Source of the DNA: DASRFR01 sp035651455
Lineage (GTDB): Bacteria > Acidobacteriota > Terriglobia > Terriglobales > Acidobacteriaceae
Length of the DNA stretch: 64,000 nt
Direction: 5' to 3'
Assembly: GCA_035651455.1 (NCBI GenBank)
Contig: DASRFR010000029.1
Span: forward strand, 434,001 to 498,000
The translations under genes and the position numbers were made by a program. Within the stretch, counting starts at the first letter, position 1, and every line of letters begins with the position of its first letter. This document shows, in pieces, positions 1 through 7,313 of the stretch. Under the pieces are notes generated by a model that ran no database searches, had not been told where the DNA came from, and saw only the letters and a list, made by a program, of their open reading frames with translations.

Positions 1-759
1 CTCCACGATTAGAACCAGGCCGAGGTTCTGCACCGCCGCGAAGTTCAGACCCTCATAGGTCACGCCCGTTGATTGGCCACCATCGCCAATGTACGTCATT
101 ACGGCAATATTGCGGCCCTGCAGGCGCGCGCCGAGCGCAACGCCCGTGAGGACCGGTATCAGGTCCCCAAGGGTTGAGATGGGGGCGACCACATTGCGCT
201 GTTGAATGTCTCCGAAGTGTGAGGAGGCGTCCCGACCTCTGGTAGGAGAGCCAGCTTTGGCCATGTACTGCATCATGATGTCGCGCGCGGAGAAGCCGCG
301 CACAAGCAGAGAACCTTGATTGCGGATCATGGGGCCGAGCCACTCGTCGGGTCGCAATGCATATGCTGACGCGCACGAACAGGCTTCCTGTCCCAAGCCG
401 AAATACACGCCCCCGACCACCTTGCCTTGCTTATAGAGGTTCTCCAGCGCCTGTTCCATTTTGCGGTTCAGGAGCATCCAGCGGTAGATCGCGATGCACT
501 GGTCACGCGATAGGTATTTCGAATCGCGAATGGGCGGAACGGGCGCGTTCAGGTCTCCCGAACACTGGTAACGGACGGTGTCGCCATCGCGCACCTGGCA
601 CAACGTGATGCTGGGCTTTTCCAGACGGTAGTCAACGATCGTATAAGTGCGCTGATCGGACTTTGGCCAACGGCCGGGCGAGGGGTTTCCTTTGTGATTG
701 GAACCAGTGCGAGGTGAAGATTTGGGCGACGGCTTGGGATGGCCGTTCTTTCTGGGCAT
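1..759 (-). CDS. Thiamine-diphosphate-dependent dehydrogenase E1 component, alpha subunit (partial, 3' end outside window)
   Basis: This is the first 253 residues of an E1 alpha subunit of the pyruvate/branched-chain 2-oxoacid/acetoin dehydrogenase family, which uses thiamine diphosphate to decarboxylate a 2-oxoacid and passes the acyl group to E2. The cofactor-binding GDG motif lies near residue 224, followed by STGVTYEGLNFAAVQNLGL, the usual E1 alpha helix after it. Earlier parts also fit (GLGQEACSCASAYAL, RNQGSLLVRG). The reading frame is open to base 1, so the C-terminus is missing. The ATG at 759 has GGGGA just upstream. Residues 1-60 are a basic, Pro/Ser-rich extension longer than most E1 alpha proteins have. 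Substrate cannot be told without the E1 beta and E2 neighbours. Confidence 0.88.
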   Translation of the reverse strand, partial: MPRKNGHPKPSPKSSPRTGSNHKGNPSPGRWPKSDQRTYTIVDYRLEKPSITLCQVRDGDTVRYQCSGDLNAPVPPIRDSKYLSRDQCIAIYRWMLLNRKMEQALENLYKQGKVVGGVYFGLGQEACSCASAYALRPDEWLGPMIRNQGSLLVRGFSARDIMMQYMAKAGSPTRGRDASSHFGDIQQRNVVAPISTLGDLIPVLTGVALGARLQGRNIAVMTYIGDGGQSTGVTYEGLNFAAVQNLGLVLIVE

Positions 760-890
760 GCTACGGTTCCCCTGGGGGAGTTCGTCGCTAACGATGCTAA
801 CGCGAACGGAGGGGTTTTGACCAATGGGGCAAGAAACAAAGGGGCGAGAATGCCCCTTTCCAGCCTGTATGGCAATTGTGGACGAGCCGC

Positions 891-2066
891 TTAGTACTTC
901 GGGACCTTGGGATCTATCCGATCGGCCCAGGCCATGATGCCGCCCGCCAGGTTATGCACCCGGGTGAATCCCGCCTGCCGCAGGAAGTCCACAGCCTTAG
1001 CGCTTCGTGTGCCGCCCTTGCAGTGCGCCACAATTTCACGACTGGAGTCGAGTTCGTTGACACGATTGGGCAGATCGCCAAGAGGAATGAGGTGTCCTCC
1101 AATGTTGCAGATCTGATATTCGTGCGGCTCGCGCACATCGAGCACGAAAATGTCTTCACCGGCGTCCAATCGGCGTTTGAGCTCTTCCACCTGCATCTCC
1201 GGCATGTTCGTAGTCACCGGTTTCTCCTTACCGCGAATTCCACAAAACTCGTTGTAGTCTATCAGCTTCGTGACCGTGGGATGAGCGCCGCAGACCGGGC
1301 AATTGGGATTCTTGCGCAGCTTGAGCTCGCGGAACTTCATACCGAGAGCATCAATAAGAAGAAGCCGTCCAATCAGCGGTTCGCCTTTGCCGATGATCAG
1401 CTTGATAACTTCAGTCGCCTGCATCACGCCGACCAGACCTGGCAGAATTCCGAGAACCCCGCCTTCGGCGCAGGAAGGAACCAGACCAGGCGGTGGCGGC
1501 TCAGGATAGAGGCAGCGGTAACAAGGGCCTTCTTTAGTGGCGAACACGCTGGCCTGCCCTTCAAAGCGGAAGATGGAGCCGTAGACGTTTGGCTTTCCGA
1601 TGATCACGCAAGCATCGTTCACCAGGTAGCGCGTCGGGAAATTATCCGTGCCATCGGCGATGATGTCGAAACCGGCGAAGATTTCGAGCGCGTTCTCGCT
1701 GGTCAGCTTGGTCTCAAACTTCTGGATATTCAGAAAGGGATTGATCGCCGTCAGCTTCTCCGCCGCTGAATCGAGTTTTTTGCGGCCCACATCGGCGGTC
1801 GCGTGGATAATCTGACGCTGCAGATTAGTGTAGTCCACCACGTCAAAGTCTACGATTCCGAGGGTTCCAATTCCGGCCGCGGCCAGGTACAAAGCCAATG
1901 GCGAGCCCAAGCCCCCGGCGCCGATGCACAGCACCCGCGCGGCTTTCAACTTCTGCTGACCCTCCATGCCGACCTCGGGCATGATCAGGTGGCGCGAGTA
2001 GCGCAGGATTTCCTCTTTACTAAGGGCTTCGGTTGCGGTCTTGGGATGTTCGATTGTGGTGGCCAT
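891..2066 (-). CDS. moeZ: MoeZ-type sulfur-carrier adenylyltransferase/sulfurtransferase (ThiF/MoeB domain plus rhodanese)
   Basis: 391 residues. The N-terminal ThiF/MoeB domain has the ATP loop GAGGLGSP, two zinc CxxC pairs (CYRC and CPVC) and a cysteine in PSCAEGG. The C-terminal rhodanese domain has the active-site loop AHCKGGTRSAK and ends AGGIMAWADRIDP. Such proteins adenylate the C-terminal glycine of a ubiquitin-like carrier and convert it to a thiocarboxylate; in Mycobacterium MoeZ does this for CysO. The start at 2066 is chosen because TGAGG lies at the right distance and the family begins here. The frame stays open upstream to an ATG at 2149-2147, giving a 27-residue hydrophobic extension that overlaps cysO; I regard that as chance. 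Last gene of the cysM-mec-cysO-moeZ set, 50 bases after the cysO stop. Confidence 0.93.
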   Translation of the reverse strand: MATTIEHPKTATEALSKEEILRYSRHLIMPEVGMEGQQKLKAARVLCIGAGGLGSPLALYLAAAGIGTLGIVDFDVVDYTNLQRQIIHATADVGRKKLDSAAEKLTAINPFLNIQKFETKLTSENALEIFAGFDIIADGTDNFPTRYLVNDACVIIGKPNVYGSIFRFEGQASVFATKEGPCYRCLYPEPPPPGLVPSCAEGGVLGILPGLVGVMQATEVIKLIIGKGEPLIGRLLLIDALGMKFRELKLRKNPNCPVCGAHPTVTKLIDYNEFCGIRGKEKPVTTNMPEMQVEELKRRLDAGEDIFVLDVREPHEYQICNIGGHLIPLGDLPNRVNELDSSREIVAHCKGGTRSAKAVDFLRQAGFTRVHNLAGGIMAWADRIDPKVPKY

Positions 2067-2071
2067 GGGAA

Positions 2072-2173
2072 CCTCAAAGTTGTTCGGAATTCCGGATTGC
2101 GAAATGCGCGGCAGAGCTAGCGACAACAACAGGAGGCACAACAACATAGGCGGGCTGTGACGATGTAGTTCAA
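2072..2173 (-). promoter_or_regulatory. Candidate cysteine-responsive translational attenuator before moeZ
   Basis: Two TGT TGT TGT runs (2138-2146 and 2123-2131) lie in the end of the cysO frame. The message at 2125-2136 (CCTC, CT, GTTGTT) can pair with 2072-2084 (AACAAC, TTT, GAGG): ten base pairs with one internal loop. The 3' arm contains the moeZ ribosome-binding site TGAGG; the 5' arm is the second cysteine-codon run. A ribosome stalled on Cys codons would open the hairpin. An in-frame TTG at 2173 with GAGGA upstream could start an 18-residue leader. The pairing is seen by hand; the regulatory role is inference, by analogy with Cys-run leader peptides described in mycobacteria. Confidence 0.45.
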
Positions 2174-2494
2174 TTCCTGAATCCTCAGATTTTGCACTTC
2201 GTCCGAGTTGTGGCTGCCTCCAGCGATGGAAGGCACGATCGAAATATTATCACTTTCCTTAACTGCGGTCGCTTCTTTCTGCAGGTATCGAATGTCTTCG
2301 TCATTGACGTAGACATTCACGAATGCGCGCAATTTGCCGTCGTCGGTGTAGAGGTGGCGACGCAGATCGGGATGCTTGCCGACAAGCTCATTCAGTGCAT
2401 CGCCGATCGTGCCCGCACCCACTTCAACCGTCGCCTGCTTGCCAGCATACTGGCGCAAAGGAGTGGGGATGTGGACCTTTGCCATAGTGCTCAT
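2117..2494 (-). CDS. cysO: CysO/MoaD/ThiS-like sulfur carrier protein with an unusual Cys-rich C-terminal tail
   Basis: A beta-grasp sulfur carrier close to mycobacterial CysO: FVNVYVNDEDIRYL and the end SIVPSIAGG are characteristic. The carrier normally stops after Gly-Gly, where the thiocarboxylate forms; here Gly-Gly is at 2216-2221 (residue 93) and the frame continues 32 residues to a TAG at 2117-2119, ending in CCCASCCCR. The tail would have to be removed before the protein could work as a carrier, plausibly by the adjacent Mec peptidase; related carriers such as QbsE and HcyS carry short extra residues that a JAMM enzyme cuts off. Alternatively the tail is a cysteine-responsive leader peptide (in-frame TTG at 2173) read in continuity. 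A second ATG at 2485 is a possible start. Confidence 0.9.
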   Translation of the reverse strand: MSTMAKVHIPTPLRQYAGKQATVEVGAGTIGDALNELVGKHPDLRRHLYTDDGKLRAFVNVYVNDEDIRYLQKEATAVKESDNISIVPSIAGGSHNSDEVQNLRIQELNYIVTARLCCCASCCCR

Positions 2495-2607
2495 CTCAGG
2501 ACAGATGCCCGAATTGTAGCGCAGGATTCAGTTTTGAGAGGAGTCTCGCACGCTCCTCTACCTGGCGGGGCGGAAGCTATGGATGGCGGGAGGTGAGGAC
2601 CTCGGTC

Positions 2608-3057
2608 CTAGGTAGTATTCCCGCCGGCAAGAATTTCCAGATGTTCGTCGGTGAACCGTTTGTCGTTCTCATCCCTGCCGCACAGTTCGAAGGAATTTGT
2701 AATTTCGGCAGTTCCCTTGGCTACGCTGGTGATCACGTACGAGCAGCCTATCCAATGCGCTTCGGCGAGATCGGTCTGGGACCAGCGTGCGGGGTGATCG
2801 GGATGAGAATGATAGAAACCGACGATGTCCTCGCCTCGCTCGCGCCCCTGGCGCTGAATCCGAACCAGTTCCTTGGGATCGATGTTGTACCGGTTGTGTG
2901 GCGAGTCTTCCCGGGTGTTTCCGCACCGCGCCACAGAAGTCACTGTACGAGAGCCATCTTCCATGGTGCCCAGCAACACGCCACAACATTCGTGCGGATA
3001 AGTCTCTTCGCCGTGCCGCCGCACCGCGTCATAGGATTCTTTGTCAATCTTCAGCAT
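2608..3057 (-). CDS. mec: Mec-type JAMM/MPN metallopeptidase
   Basis: 149 residues, the usual length for a stand-alone bacterial JAMM peptidase. The zinc site is complete: the glutamate in YPHECCGVLLG, then HSHPDHPARWSQTD, which fits H-x-H-P-x(6)-S-x(2)-D. In the mycobacterial pathway Mec hydrolyses the CysO-cysteine adduct, releasing cysteine and regenerating CysO. Lying between cysM and cysO, it almost certainly has that job here and may also trim the extra tail of CysO. The 113 bases between it and cysO contain two short inverted repeats (AGAGGAG/CTCCTCT near 2537-2560 and AGGAC/GTCCT near 2595-2610) without a T-run. Confidence 0.92.
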   Translation of the reverse strand: MLKIDKESYDAVRRHGEETYPHECCGVLLGTMEDGSRTVTSVARCGNTREDSPHNRYNIDPKELVRIQRQGRERGEDIVGFYHSHPDHPARWSQTDLAEAHWIGCSYVITSVAKGTAEITNSFELCGRDENDKRFTDEHLEILAGGNTT

Positions 3058-3090
3058 GGGCGCTTGTGTGAGATTGATTTCGCCGGATCG

Positions 3091-4089
3091 CTAAGCTTCC
3101 GTCCAAAACCTCTCGCTCAGATATTTATCGCCCGAGTCGCAGAGGATGGTCACTATAACCGACTGCTGTCCTTTCTTCTGGCGCTCGGCAATGCGCAGAC
3201 AGCCGACAACCGCCGCGGCCGCAGAAACGCCGACCAGCAAGCCTTCTTCATGGGCCAGTCGCTTGGCCATGGAGTACGCCTCTTCGGTCGCAATTTCCAT
3301 TTGTTCGTCGGCGAGCGAGGCGTCGTAAATCTTCGGCACGATTGCGCTGCCCATGTGTTTCGCACCTTCGATGCCATGGAAGGCGGAGTCAGGTTGTAAG
3401 GAGACGCACCGGATACGCGGATTCAGTTCTTTCAAGCGGCGAGTCGTGCCCACGAAGGTTCCGCTTGTCCCCAGCATGGAAATGAAATGCGTGACCCGGC
3501 CCTGGGTCTGTTCCCAGATCTCATTCGCGGTGGTCAGATAGTGAGCGCGCCAGTTCGCGTCATTAGAGTACTGGTCCGCATAAAAGTAGAGATCGGGATG
3601 CTTGGCCGCGAGTTCACGGGCCAGGCGAATAGCGCCGTCCGATCCTTCTCCGGGGTCGGTATAGATGATGTTCGCGCCGTAGGCCTGCAGAATACGTTTG
3701 CGCTCGACCGAAACATTCTCGGGCACGCACAGAGTGACGGGAAATCCATCGGCGGCGCCCAGCATGGCATAGGCGATTCCAGTGTTACCGCTAGTGGAAT
3801 CAAGAAGAATTTTTCCCGGAGTTAACCCCCCGGTGAGGCGTGCCTCGGCGACGATGTTCGCTGCCGCCCGGTCCTTGACAGAGCCGCCGGGGTTATACCA
3901 CTCAGCCTTTCCGAGTACCGCTACGCCCGGCAACTCGCGGGCCACGCGCTGTAAGCGCAGCAGCGGGGTATTGCCGACTCGATCCAGAAGTTTATGCCCC
4001 AACGTGCCCATCTCGGCGCGGGCGCTCACCGCGCCTGCATGTGTTGTATGCCAATCGGGTTGCGCCGTCTTTGCGAACGGTTGTGTCAT
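3091..4089 (-). CDS. cysM: Cysteine synthase of the CysM type (O-phosphoserine/CysO-dependent)
   Basis: 332 residues, PLP fold type II. The PLP lysine is in PGGSVKDRAA (about residue 73) and the substrate loop is STSGNTG. CysM of this group condenses an activated serine, O-phosphoserine in Mycobacterium, with CysO thiocarboxylate; position ahead of mec and cysO supports CysO as sulfur donor rather than free sulfide. First gene of the operon. The ATG at 4089 gives a 26-residue extension relative to typical CysM; an ATG at 4011 (MGTLGHKLLDRVGNTPL) would match the family's usual length, and neither has a clear ribosome-binding site, so the start is uncertain. Confidence 0.93.
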   Translation of the reverse strand: MTQPFAKTAQPDWHTTHAGAVSARAEMGTLGHKLLDRVGNTPLLRLQRVARELPGVAVLGKAEWYNPGGSVKDRAAANIVAEARLTGGLTPGKILLDSTSGNTGIAYAMLGAADGFPVTLCVPENVSVERKRILQAYGANIIYTDPGEGSDGAIRLARELAAKHPDLYFYADQYSNDANWRAHYLTTANEIWEQTQGRVTHFISMLGTSGTFVGTTRRLKELNPRIRCVSLQPDSAFHGIEGAKHMGSAIVPKIYDASLADEQMEIATEEAYSMAKRLAHEEGLLVGVSAAAAVVGCLRIAERQKKGQQSVIVTILCDSGDKYLSERFWTEA

Positions 4090-4298
4090 AAGAACGAGAA
4101 GCCTGTGACTGTGGTAATGTGCCCTTATCGGTAAAAAAGAGTATTTACTACCTGACCTGACTGTATAAGGTGACGCTCTTTAGATTAGAAAAGCAGTTTC
4201 CCGGATACAACGAAGTTTTGCAAGTATCCGCCGGATAGCCGCCGCATCTAACCTGCGTTATTCGGGAAGCGAATTCACGCGAACGGAACACTCACAAC
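4090..4298. promoter_or_regulatory. Divergent intergenic region between cysM and the 4299 gene, with an inverted repeat
   Basis: This region must hold the promoters of the cys operon (minus) and of the gene at 4299 (plus). It contains a perfect 7-bp inverted repeat, CGGATAC at 4202-4208 and GTATCCG at 4224-4230, separated by 15 bases, which could be an operator or a hairpin. CCTTAT and ATAAGG also flank an AT-rich stretch around 4123-4171. I could not assign a regulator or a convincing -10/-35 pair. Confidence 0.3.
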
Positions 4299-4778
4299 AT
4301 GGCAACCAAAGTGGAACAACGAAGTTATGACGAAGCAGTATCCTGGCTGCGCGATCATGGTTTTGACCTGATCGAAGCGCCGGGCACCCAGAACCGCGTG
4401 TTCCTGAAAAAGTACAATGTCTCGGCGGCGATCCAGAAAAATGGCGACGAGGGTGTCAAGATTTTTGCCTATCCCGGGTACCTGGTGGGCGGCGAAATAT
4501 CCAAGCTGATTAACCGCGGCTACCAGCAGTTCCTGAAGACAGCCAAGACCGAAGTTCCGGCCACCGCGGATCACCTCACGGCGCTGCATCAATTCACCGA
4601 GGAACTAAAGGAAGCTCTCAATCTGCCGAGTCTGTACAACGAATCCCTAGGTACAGTAAGCGAATCTTATCAGTACGATCGAGTGCAGGACCGCGATAAA
4701 CCGCAACCGCAGCGTCCTAAGCGGCCATGGCAGGCGAAGACAACTGCGGCGGTAGCGGCGAAAAAGAGTCGCGCCTGA
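4299..4778 (+). CDS. Conserved-looking hypothetical protein
   Basis: 159 residues, no family recognised. Residues 1-110 look like a compact soluble domain (YDEAVSWLRDHGFDLIEAPG, then VKIFAYPGYLVGGEISKLINRGYQQFLKT); the last 45 are polar, Pro/Gln/Lys-rich and probably disordered, ending AAKKSRA. No signal peptide or membrane segment. It is transcribed away from the cys operon and convergently with serA. The coding frame is open throughout, but there is no strong ribosome-binding site. I give no function. Confidence 0.75.
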   Translation: MATKVEQRSYDEAVSWLRDHGFDLIEAPGTQNRVFLKKYNVSAAIQKNGDEGVKIFAYPGYLVGGEISKLINRGYQQFLKTAKTEVPATADHLTALHQFTEELKEALNLPSLYNESLGTVSESYQYDRVQDRDKPQPQRPKRPWQAKTTAAVAAKKSRA

Positions 4779-4877
4779 GGTCACGGCGCTTCGCTCAGCC
4801 GGACAGCGTCGCGCATCCCTTTATTGTGCTTACCCCTGCGCGTTCGTGCGGGCTGCCACTGATTCAGAATCGCATCT

Positions 4878-6479
4878 TCAGAACAGCGTAATCGCTTTCG
4901 CCTGCTCGATCGCCGGAACCTGCCTGAGCGCGGCGAGAACCACTTCGGGCACGCGGTCATCAACGTGGACTACGGCAATAGCTTCCCGCGGCGTGCCCGT
5001 ACCGCCTTCGTCGGATCGGCGCCCCAGGGAGAAATCGGCGATATTGATCTGGTGCTCGCCCAGAATTGTACCTACTCGGCCAATAACACCGGGAACGTCG
5101 CGGTTACGCAAGTAAACCAGGTTACGTTCGAGTGGAGCCTCGATATCGATGCCATCGATCCCCAGCAGCCGCGGCGATTGCCCGTGCAGCACCGCGCCTT
5201 TTACCAGGTGCTCTTCGCTTCCTGTCTTCAGAAGCAGGGAAAGCACGCTGCCGGCGCCGCCGGTCGAAGACTTCGGCTTGTGCGACTCGTTGAACCGGAG
5301 CCCGCGTGACGAAGCTATGGTCGCGGCATTTACAAGGTTAGCCTTGTCGGCGAGCGCCTGGTTGAGAATGCCCTTGATCGCCGCGTTGCGCACCAATTCG
5401 GTTTTCCACTCGGCAATGTGTCCACTGTAGCGGATAGAAATCTCTTCCAGCGTCCCCTCCGAAGCCTGTGCCAGGAAAGCTCCGAGGCGCTCAGCCAGCA
5501 TGATGTACGGCTGCATCTCCAGGTATTCGTCGTAGGAAACGGAGGGCACGTTCACCGCGTTCTGGATCACTCCATGCTTCAAATATTCCTTAACCTGCAT
5601 CGCGATCTGGACTCCTACAGCCTCCTGTGCTTCGTGCGTCGAACCACCGATATGCGGCGTCAGTATCACGTTCTGCAGCCCAAGCAGCGGCGAATTGTTC
5701 GGCGGCTCTTCAGAGAAGACGTCCAAGGCTGCGCCGGCCAGATGTCCCTGCTTCAAGGAATCGGCTAAAGCAGCCTCATCCACCAATTCACCGCGCGCGC
5801 AGTTCACCAGCCGCACGCCCTTTTTCATTTTCTTGAGCGACTCGACATTGATCATGCCGGTGGTTTGGGACGTCAAACCAACGTGCAGGGTGAGGTAGTC
5901 AGCAGCGGCATAAACATCATCAAGCGTCGACATGCGAATACCCTGCTCTTTGGCGATGGTGCTGGAGACGAAAGGATCGTGCGCCACCAATTCCATCCCG
6001 AATGCACGTGCGCGACGTGCCACCTCCATGCCGATGCGGCCCAGCCCGACGATGCCCAAAGTCTTGCCCCGCAGTTCTGTCCCCTGAAGAGATTTCTTGT
6101 CCCACTTGCCCGCGTGCATTAAAGCGTCGGCGCGGCTGATGTAACGAGCCATAGCCAGCATCAGTCCGAGTGTGTGCTCGGCCACGGCTACGGCATTCGC
6201 CCCCGGCGTATTCATCACGGCGATGCCCTTGCGGGTAGCGGCATCCAGGTCGATATTATCGACTCCCACGCCGGCGCGCCCGATGACGCGCAGCTTTTGC
6301 GCATGTTGAAGCAGCGAGTCGTCCACCTGCACAGCCGAGCGCACGATGAGAGCGTCGGCTGTTTCCAGTGCCGAGTTCAACTTACCGTTCAATTGCTCAG
6401 CGGTGGTCACCGACCACTCGGGCTCACGCAAGACGTCGACCGCCGAGGCCGAAATCTTTTCTGCAACAATAATTTTCAT
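4878..6479 (-). CDS. serA: D-3-phosphoglycerate dehydrogenase
   Basis: 533 residues, the length of the long type that carries an ASB domain and a C-terminal ACT domain. It oxidises 3-phosphoglycerate to 3-phosphohydroxypyruvate, the first step to serine and, via O-phosphoserine, a precursor for CysM-type cysteine synthesis. The NAD loop GLGRIGMEVARRA, the catalytic arginine in NCARGELVDE and the His motif LTPHIGGST are present; the ACT domain starts near residue 460 (NRDVPGVIGRVGTIL). Start at 6479 is supported by AGGA six bases upstream; an upstream in-frame start at 6524 would add 15 residues without family support. A long leader hairpin lies at 6518-6562. Confidence 0.95.
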   Translation of the reverse strand: MKIIVAEKISASAVDVLREPEWSVTTAEQLNGKLNSALETADALIVRSAVQVDDSLLQHAQKLRVIGRAGVGVDNIDLDAATRKGIAVMNTPGANAVAVAEHTLGLMLAMARYISRADALMHAGKWDKKSLQGTELRGKTLGIVGLGRIGMEVARRARAFGMELVAHDPFVSSTIAKEQGIRMSTLDDVYAAADYLTLHVGLTSQTTGMINVESLKKMKKGVRLVNCARGELVDEAALADSLKQGHLAGAALDVFSEEPPNNSPLLGLQNVILTPHIGGSTHEAQEAVGVQIAMQVKEYLKHGVIQNAVNVPSVSYDEYLEMQPYIMLAERLGAFLAQASEGTLEEISIRYSGHIAEWKTELVRNAAIKGILNQALADKANLVNAATIASSRGLRFNESHKPKSSTGGAGSVLSLLLKTGSEEHLVKGAVLHGQSPRLLGIDGIDIEAPLERNLVYLRNRDVPGVIGRVGTILGEHQINIADFSLGRRSDEGGTGTPREAIAVVHVDDRVPEVVLAALRQVPAIEQAKAITLF

Positions 6480-6517
6480 CAGCTTCCTGTTATGAGTTTT
6501 TGCCAATTGCATTCCCG

Positions 6518-6562
6518 GAGACACAGGTACCCGTTTTCGATGGCGCTATTCCTGTGGATCTC
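6518..6562 (-). promoter_or_regulatory. Hairpin in the serA leader
   Basis: GAGA-CACAGG (6518-6527) can pair with CCTGTG-(GA)-TCTC (6551-6562): ten base pairs with a two-base bulge and a 23-base loop, about 40 bases upstream of the serA start. It contains CTCTCAGG on the plus strand but not the rest of a glycine riboswitch. Possibly a leader element; no terminator run follows. Confidence 0.25.
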
Positions 6563-6598
6563 TCAGGCGAGAACTAGAACAATCTTACGGTACGCGGA

Positions 6599-7177
6599 TC
6601 AGTGCAGGCGAGGAATAAGAAATCCCGAATGGCGCCGGTATTCCCGGTAACGCTCTCCAAATTGGGACGTCATTAGCGCTTCCTCTTTACGGGCCTTGCG
6701 AATATGTGCGATTAGAATGATGGCGGCTCCCAATAAACCTTGCCATTTGCCCTGCACCAGCGCGGTACCGAACGTCGCCAGTAGAAGTCCCGTGTAGATC
6801 GGGTGGCGAACATAGGCGTACGGACCGCTGCGAATGAGCTTGTGATCTTCCTTTAGGGTGATCAGGCCGCTCCAATACTGCCCGATGTGGACGCGCGCCC
6901 AAATGGCAACTGCCACACCGAGCCAGACCATGAGCACACCCGCGATTTCGATCCGCTGGTCTGGCGGAAGATAACGGCCGGAAAGCGGACCGAGGTAAAG
7001 ACTGCGCTTAAAAAGCAGGGAATAAGCGACCACCATAAAGAGGATATGCACGCTACGACCAGGTAAGTCCTCGCGCTTCGCCGTCCGCTTTCGCCTCAGT
7101 GCGCTGAAAACCCAGAACACGACAAAGACGATCCAGGCGTCAGTAACTGCCTGCCAGGATGTCAGGAATTCCAACAC
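6599..7177 (-). CDS. Isoprenylcysteine carboxyl methyltransferase-like (ICMT/PEMT family) membrane protein
   Basis: 192 residues with about five hydrophobic segments. The C-terminal half carries the S-adenosylmethionine-binding signature of the ICMT/PEMT superfamily: RSGPYAYVRHPIYTG followed by EEALMTSQFGERYREYRR. Bacterial members are predicted membrane methyltransferases whose substrates are mostly unknown (lipids or small thiols). The GTG start at 7177 has GAGGG eight bases upstream. It lies downstream of the GloVer-repeat gene on the same strand, with a terminator-like hairpin between them. Confidence 0.85.
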   Translation of the reverse strand: MLEFLTSWQAVTDAWIVFVVFWVFSALRRKRTAKREDLPGRSVHILFMVVAYSLLFKRSLYLGPLSGRYLPPDQRIEIAGVLMVWLGVAVAIWARVHIGQYWSGLITLKEDHKLIRSGPYAYVRHPIYTGLLLATFGTALVQGKWQGLLGAAIILIAHIRKARKEEALMTSQFGERYREYRRHSGFLIPRLH

Positions 7178-7281
7178 TTGCGACCCTCAATCATCATGCC
7201 CAGATAACCCGGACGAGTTCACACTAGATGAACATGGCCGGAATAAGCAACCGAATGGTATCGCGGCGAAAAGTGAACAGC

Positions 7282-7306
7282 GGCGGACGACACTCTGCCG
7301 TCCGCC
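7282..7306 (-). terminator. Terminator-like hairpin after the GloVer-repeat gene
   Basis: GGCGGACG (7282-7289) and CGTCCGCC (7299-7306) form a perfect 8-bp stem with a 9-base loop just beyond the stop of the gene ending at 7314. On the minus strand only a weak T-run follows (CACTTTT), so termination would be inefficient or need other factors. Confidence 0.45.
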
Positions 7307-7313
7307 TAAGTTG

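Noticed and set aside
876..1769. 297-codon open frame opposite moeZ
   Set aside because: Antisense to a gene with clear ThiF and rhodanese motifs; no family pattern of its own; long antisense frames are expected at this G+C.
2066..2149. A signal peptide on MoeZ from the upstream in-frame ATG (MLLCLLLLSLALP)
   Set aside because: It is the cysO Cys-codon region read in another frame; the cytoplasmic enzyme begins at 2066 with a proper ribosome-binding site.
2593..3399. 268-codon open frame opposite mec and cysM
   Set aside because: Same reason; it crosses two well-supported genes on the other strand.
6510..6575. Glycine-riboswitch-like CTCTCAGG near serA
   Set aside because: It is on the plus strand with no gene after it, and the other conserved riboswitch blocks are missing.
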